Below, piece by piece: positions 60,101 to 64,000 of a DNA stretch of 64,000 nucleotides (the first letter of the stretch is position 1; each line of letters starts with the position of its first letter). The notes under the pieces are model-generated. The model was not told the origin of the DNA, made no database searches, and saw nothing but the letters and a program-made list of their open reading frames with translations. Both the position numbers and the translations under genes were made by a program. Where the stretch lies: the NCBI RefSeq assembly GCF_036373705.1, contig NC_089869.1, positions 9,745,676-9,809,675 of the forward strand, written 5' to 3'. Source of the stretch: Amia ocellicauda. Taxonomy: Eukaryota > Chordata > Actinopteri > Amiiformes > Amiidae.

Positions 60101-60953
60101 CTTCTGGGTAATATTTATTGTTAAATGTGTAATTTGAAGGAAAAGCTGAAGGCTGTGGACTGTGGAATGATTCTTAAACCGTTATGACGGGGGGGAGAAA
60201 TAACAACACCCAAACACAAAATCTTCTTTACTGGGGAAACTATGATGAAATGCACAAACACACGGACAAATAAACCAACTGACTTAGTTGTTGATTATGT
60301 GCTGGTAAGCTCAGGAGAGACTTCTCAGTGCTTTCCTCTGTGGACTTTTTCAGTGTATTGCGACCGTTTTCGAAGTTCTGTCATGAGGCCGAAAATGGAA
60401 AATAGGTCAGTCGTCTGCCACATTGGCTCTTGAGATTCACATGACTTGTCAACAGACGGTTGTGCTTGTTTCTGTAAAGCCCAAGTGTGATCACACTGCA
60501 GTGTTGTACAGCGGCTTGTTTAAGAAAGCGAGACGTACAGAACAGTCGCTGCCTAAGATGAACATGTCATCTCTGTTGTTTTGCAATGGCGGTATAGCCT
60601 GCTTGTTCCCTGAGTGAGAGTATTTGTCTAATTGGAACCCAGTGGTCTGAATGCTGAAGTCCTGCATGGGTAGAGTACGTGATTGGACAATTTATATATA
60701 TATTTATTATTATTATTATAGTTCTGTAGACTGATTGCTATCACTGGATAAGGTAATCTTTTAAGAAATAAATAGGGCCTACATAAAAATGATAATGCAA
60801 TAAAACCGCATTAATGAACTAGCTACCACCACGTTGAAGGCACTTTGTTTTTAAACTGTTTTATGACTATTTTAATGTTTTAAAACCCTGTGTTCACTGA
60901 GGAAGCTGATGTTCTTGAGCTGATTTGAAATGTAGGTCATATAGAGAATAAAT

Positions 60954-60956
<3 letters not shown>

Positions 60957-61021
<65 letters not shown>
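60957..61021. repeat. (TA)n microsatellite, about 65 bp
   Basis: Pure TA dinucleotides, the longest simple repeat in the window, inside inpp5f intron 1. Confidence 0.95.
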
Positions 61022-61024
<3 letters not shown>

Positions 61025-64000
61025 TTTGTAATTTGTACTTCGTACTTCAGAGGTTTGATTTTATCTAGGCTATTATCTTGTCAGTATCTGTGCATTCTTA
61101 CAATGTGAGAATTTCTTTGTTTAAGGAAGAATCCACACTCGGGTCTTTGCACAAGGCTGTTTGGTTTAATTTGTGTTTTAGTTTGGTCAGAATTAAAGCC
61201 CACCATCTCTGTGCCCAGTGAATTAATAACCGCTGTTTACATTCTGCTACCGCAGAGGAGCACATTAGGGGATATGGGCTTGCTAATAAACTTTGTGTTT
61301 CAGCCTCCTAGACAATGCTCACTCCTGCGTGTAGTGAAATGTTTTTATGACCGTTAATTGAATCAGAGTATGGTGCTCTGATGCCGAGAGCAAGTTTGTA
61401 AATATAATCAGAGGAAGGAAGTTTAATGCACCACACCTCTGTATCTTTGAAATTGGAAAGAGTTTTGCAGTGACATTTCTATTAAATGGAAACTTCTTAA
61501 CCATTATTTATTTATTTTTTGCTAGAGGGCTGATGGGTGTTAATTTCATATTTTTTATATCCTTAATTTATTTATAGTGAAATAACTTCATAGAATGCAA
61601 AAATCTTAAAAATGTTTTTAGAAAGAGAGTAATTGTGTAATTTGTAGTTGCTAATTCCTAGGTGTTTTGTAACGGATTGACTTGTATACCATTTAAAAAA
61701 AGCTTGAGCCCTCAAGATAATTTTTAATATAAATAGATTGAATATGTATTATTCCTGTGCATAGGGCTTTTTCTTTATTTCACGAGATTGGATTTGTTAC
61801 TTTATGATTGCTTTTAATACTGCATCTTTTAACATTAACTCATTTACCTCATCTTTGCAAAAAAACACTTCAGGAAACCCTGCAGGAAGTTGTAGATACA
61901 GAGGAAAAACATACAAGAAGCTGTATTTTCATCCCAATGAATTCTAAAATATGTATTGTTTGACCAGGCACTATGCATTGACCAGCCACACTGTCAGAAC
62001 ATTTATGTATCACATGTGAAGTATATCAAATTATTTTACGGAAAGCATTAACATCTGATTGTACTGCCTTTACTTTGAAACCCTGTTGAAAAAGAAATCG
62101 ATGCTGTACTTATTACAGATTAAATCGGCATGGTGTCAGCACTTTCTCAGCCATAATTGCCCACCCATGAGGACAACCTGCCATATTCAAACTGCTGCCA
62201 TTTTTGGGAACCACAGTCTGACGAAACAACAGTGCCGAGATCGGAGGACGTTTCTTTCCATCGCGTTTGACACCTTTCTGTCACACTGACAGCAGAACAA
62301 TTCCACAATCTGCAGTTGTAACTCAAGAGCACCCGTAAGAGTATCGGAGCTGTCAGTTTAAATGTGAATTAACATTATTTGCACTCCGTTTAATCAAATG
62401 AGGACGCAGTCGGCCTGAACCGGGTTGGGTTGCGCAGCCGTTTCATTATTTAATCACAGATGTCTTCCACTGTTTATTAGAAGACTGTGTGTGCCTAGGC
62501 TTTTATTGATTTTTAAAAGCCTTTAATCACATTCTCTCGCTGATTATATATTTTATTAAACACAATGTCAAACATTTAGATATATATGGCACAGAAAAAA
62601 GTTCATTTGTTTTATTGGCAAGCAGATATAATCATTAATTAATGATAAATTGATTTCTAACACCTTGTGTGTTTTTATTTTAATTTTAAATTTTAATTGT
62701 TTTCATAAGGTATGCATTGTCTCCGGCAGACCAGTACATGGTAGTGCTGTCGTATCCTAATTACTGAAGGTGCTTTATAATGGAGCTGTTCTGTATCGAA
62801 TTGTTAACTTGTGTCTCTGTTCACGGCCCACACATTTAACCAGTCCAGTATGTGAAGATGGGTGAAAGGAAGTCATCTGATTGTTTAGCTGTGATATAAC
62901 CTGGAGCAAAATACTTGGAAGAAAAACTATTTATCTGATGGCAAAATGTAGGGCTCACAAGATAATTATAATCAAAGAGTTTGTACTTTGAACGATAGGA
63001 CAGATTATGTATAATATTTTGGTTACAACAATAATATCAGAAAGACTGTACCACGTCATTGGTTTAAAATGGCAAATGAGTCTTCTTTATACAGAGATAG
63101 TCAGTCTGTTGTGAAATGTAAACAATTTGGGCTAAATCTATTTGTACAGTTATAAAATATAAAAGTAAGCCTGAACATGTAGGTCTAATGAGGTAATTCA
63201 TTTTGTAGTTAAAAACTTTAATGCAAATGAATGAACTCCACTGATGTATGAATAGTTATTGAAGCTCCCCAGCTGGGCCTAATTCGGTCCACCTCCAAAG
63301 TCCCTGATATAAATGTAGTAATGATGAAAGTAGCTCATTCCCTGGGCATCAGGTTTGCTCTAGTAAATGTATCTGATCACTTCTTCCTTTAATGTTAATG
63401 TTAATGTTTAATGTCAAAGCTGCTTGCCATGGATCTCGGAGGTTTCTTGCTACATTAATTACATTACTGAAAAATAATGTTTTGCACCACTTTTCAGTAA
63501 ATATAATTTTGCTATGAATTCAAAAGTATCTGTGCATATATAAAAATATAATTAAAGCAATATATCCTTTTGAAATCCTGTATATTTTGAAAATAATATA
63601 ACTCACCTTAATCTCTATGGGTCAATACTATATGAATTTGAATTCATTTGACCCTGTGACTGGAATACTGGAATTAAAGTTTGTATCATTGTACCATATT
63701 GCCTACATACAACAATATTTTTCAGGTAGTTTCTATTTACATAACTTTACAACTGCCATTGCAAACCAGTAATACAGCATTCTTTTCAGCATCAGTGGTT
63801 CAGCTCTTATTTTCCCACCAGTCTAATATAACACGCCTTATCGGTGCAGTGTCTTAAAGGGTTTTGTCGTAACTTTACATTTTCAGACTTTGGTGTAATG
63901 ATAAATGTGCTTTTTTTCACAATATCATTTGAACTTTGTGCAGAGAATGCTCTTTTTATATTTCCTGTCTGTGATTACACAGGCGATCTGTACCTCTGCC

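Larger units (their letters stand above)
49066..64000 (+). other. inpp5f: inpp5f intron 1, incomplete
   Basis: At least 14.9 kb. I looked for an exon 2 continuing with the family sequence after the first exon and saw none. The intron holds one rearranged Tc1-like element (50.2-51.1 kb) and a long (TA)n run near 61.0 kb. The remaining DNA is AT-rich without recognisable elements. All open frames are short. Confidence 0.8.

Noticed and set aside
49066..64000. inpp5f exon 2 within the window
   Set aside because: No stretch translates to the expected continuation of the Sac-protein N-terminus with flanking splice sites. A long first intron is the simpler reading.

Overview
The window is nuclear DNA of a vertebrate, almost certainly a ray-finned fish. 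Three spliced genes are recognisable by translated exons: tial1 (minus strand), bag3 (plus) and the first coding exon of inpp5f (plus). This is the same neighbour order and orientation as TIAL1-BAG3-INPP5F on human chromosome 10q26. The fish assignment rests on several Tc1/mariner families that are abundant in fish, a fish-type MITE with GGTTCT motifs, and SINE tails of the 'gtcgccctggataagggcgt' type. I cannot name the species.

Layout. 1-5.7 kb: AT-rich DNA, probably including the tial1 3' UTR in its upper part; no coding exon seen. 5.7-16.8 kb: complete tial1 in 12 coding exons, encoding a three-RRM RNA-binding protein of 371 aa (short form) or 388 aa (long form, from a second acceptor 51 bp upstream in exon 3). 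16.8-20.4 kb: the tial1/bag3 divergent intergenic region, with ZNF143-like motifs near tial1, a 305-bp MITE, and heat-shock-element-like and TATA sequences near bag3. 20.4-30.3 kb: complete bag3 in 4 coding exons (515 aa; WW domain, two IPV motifs, BAG domain). 30.3-35.4 kb: no gene seen.

35.4-41.0 kb is a transposon pile-up: a Tc1-like element with one frameshift, a Tc1-like element with an intact 346-aa transposase, a Gag-only LTR retroelement with unlike LTRs, and a deletion-derivative Tc1-like element. Three of these sit side by side with only AT microsatellite or a few AT bases between them. 41-48.3 kb: mostly unrecognised, with a CpG-rich promoter-like segment at 42.3-42.9 kb carrying an E-box, a CRE and a possible short first exon. 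48.3-49.1 kb: inpp5f promoter and first coding exon. 49.1-64 kb: inpp5f intron 1, containing a second, internally rearranged deletion derivative of the last Tc1 family; exon 2 is beyond the window.

The three host genes are not an operon-like system. Tial1 is a stress-granule RNA-binding protein, Bag3 an HSP70 co-chaperone in selective autophagy, and Inpp5f a Sac-domain phosphoinositide phosphatase; their adjacency is ancestral synteny. I found no convincing new biological system. The most useful observations are the two exon 3 acceptors of tial1, a GC-AG intron in tial1, the HSE/TATA/start-codon arrangement of bag3, the intact transposase, the chimeric LTR element and the orphan promoter at 42.8 kb.
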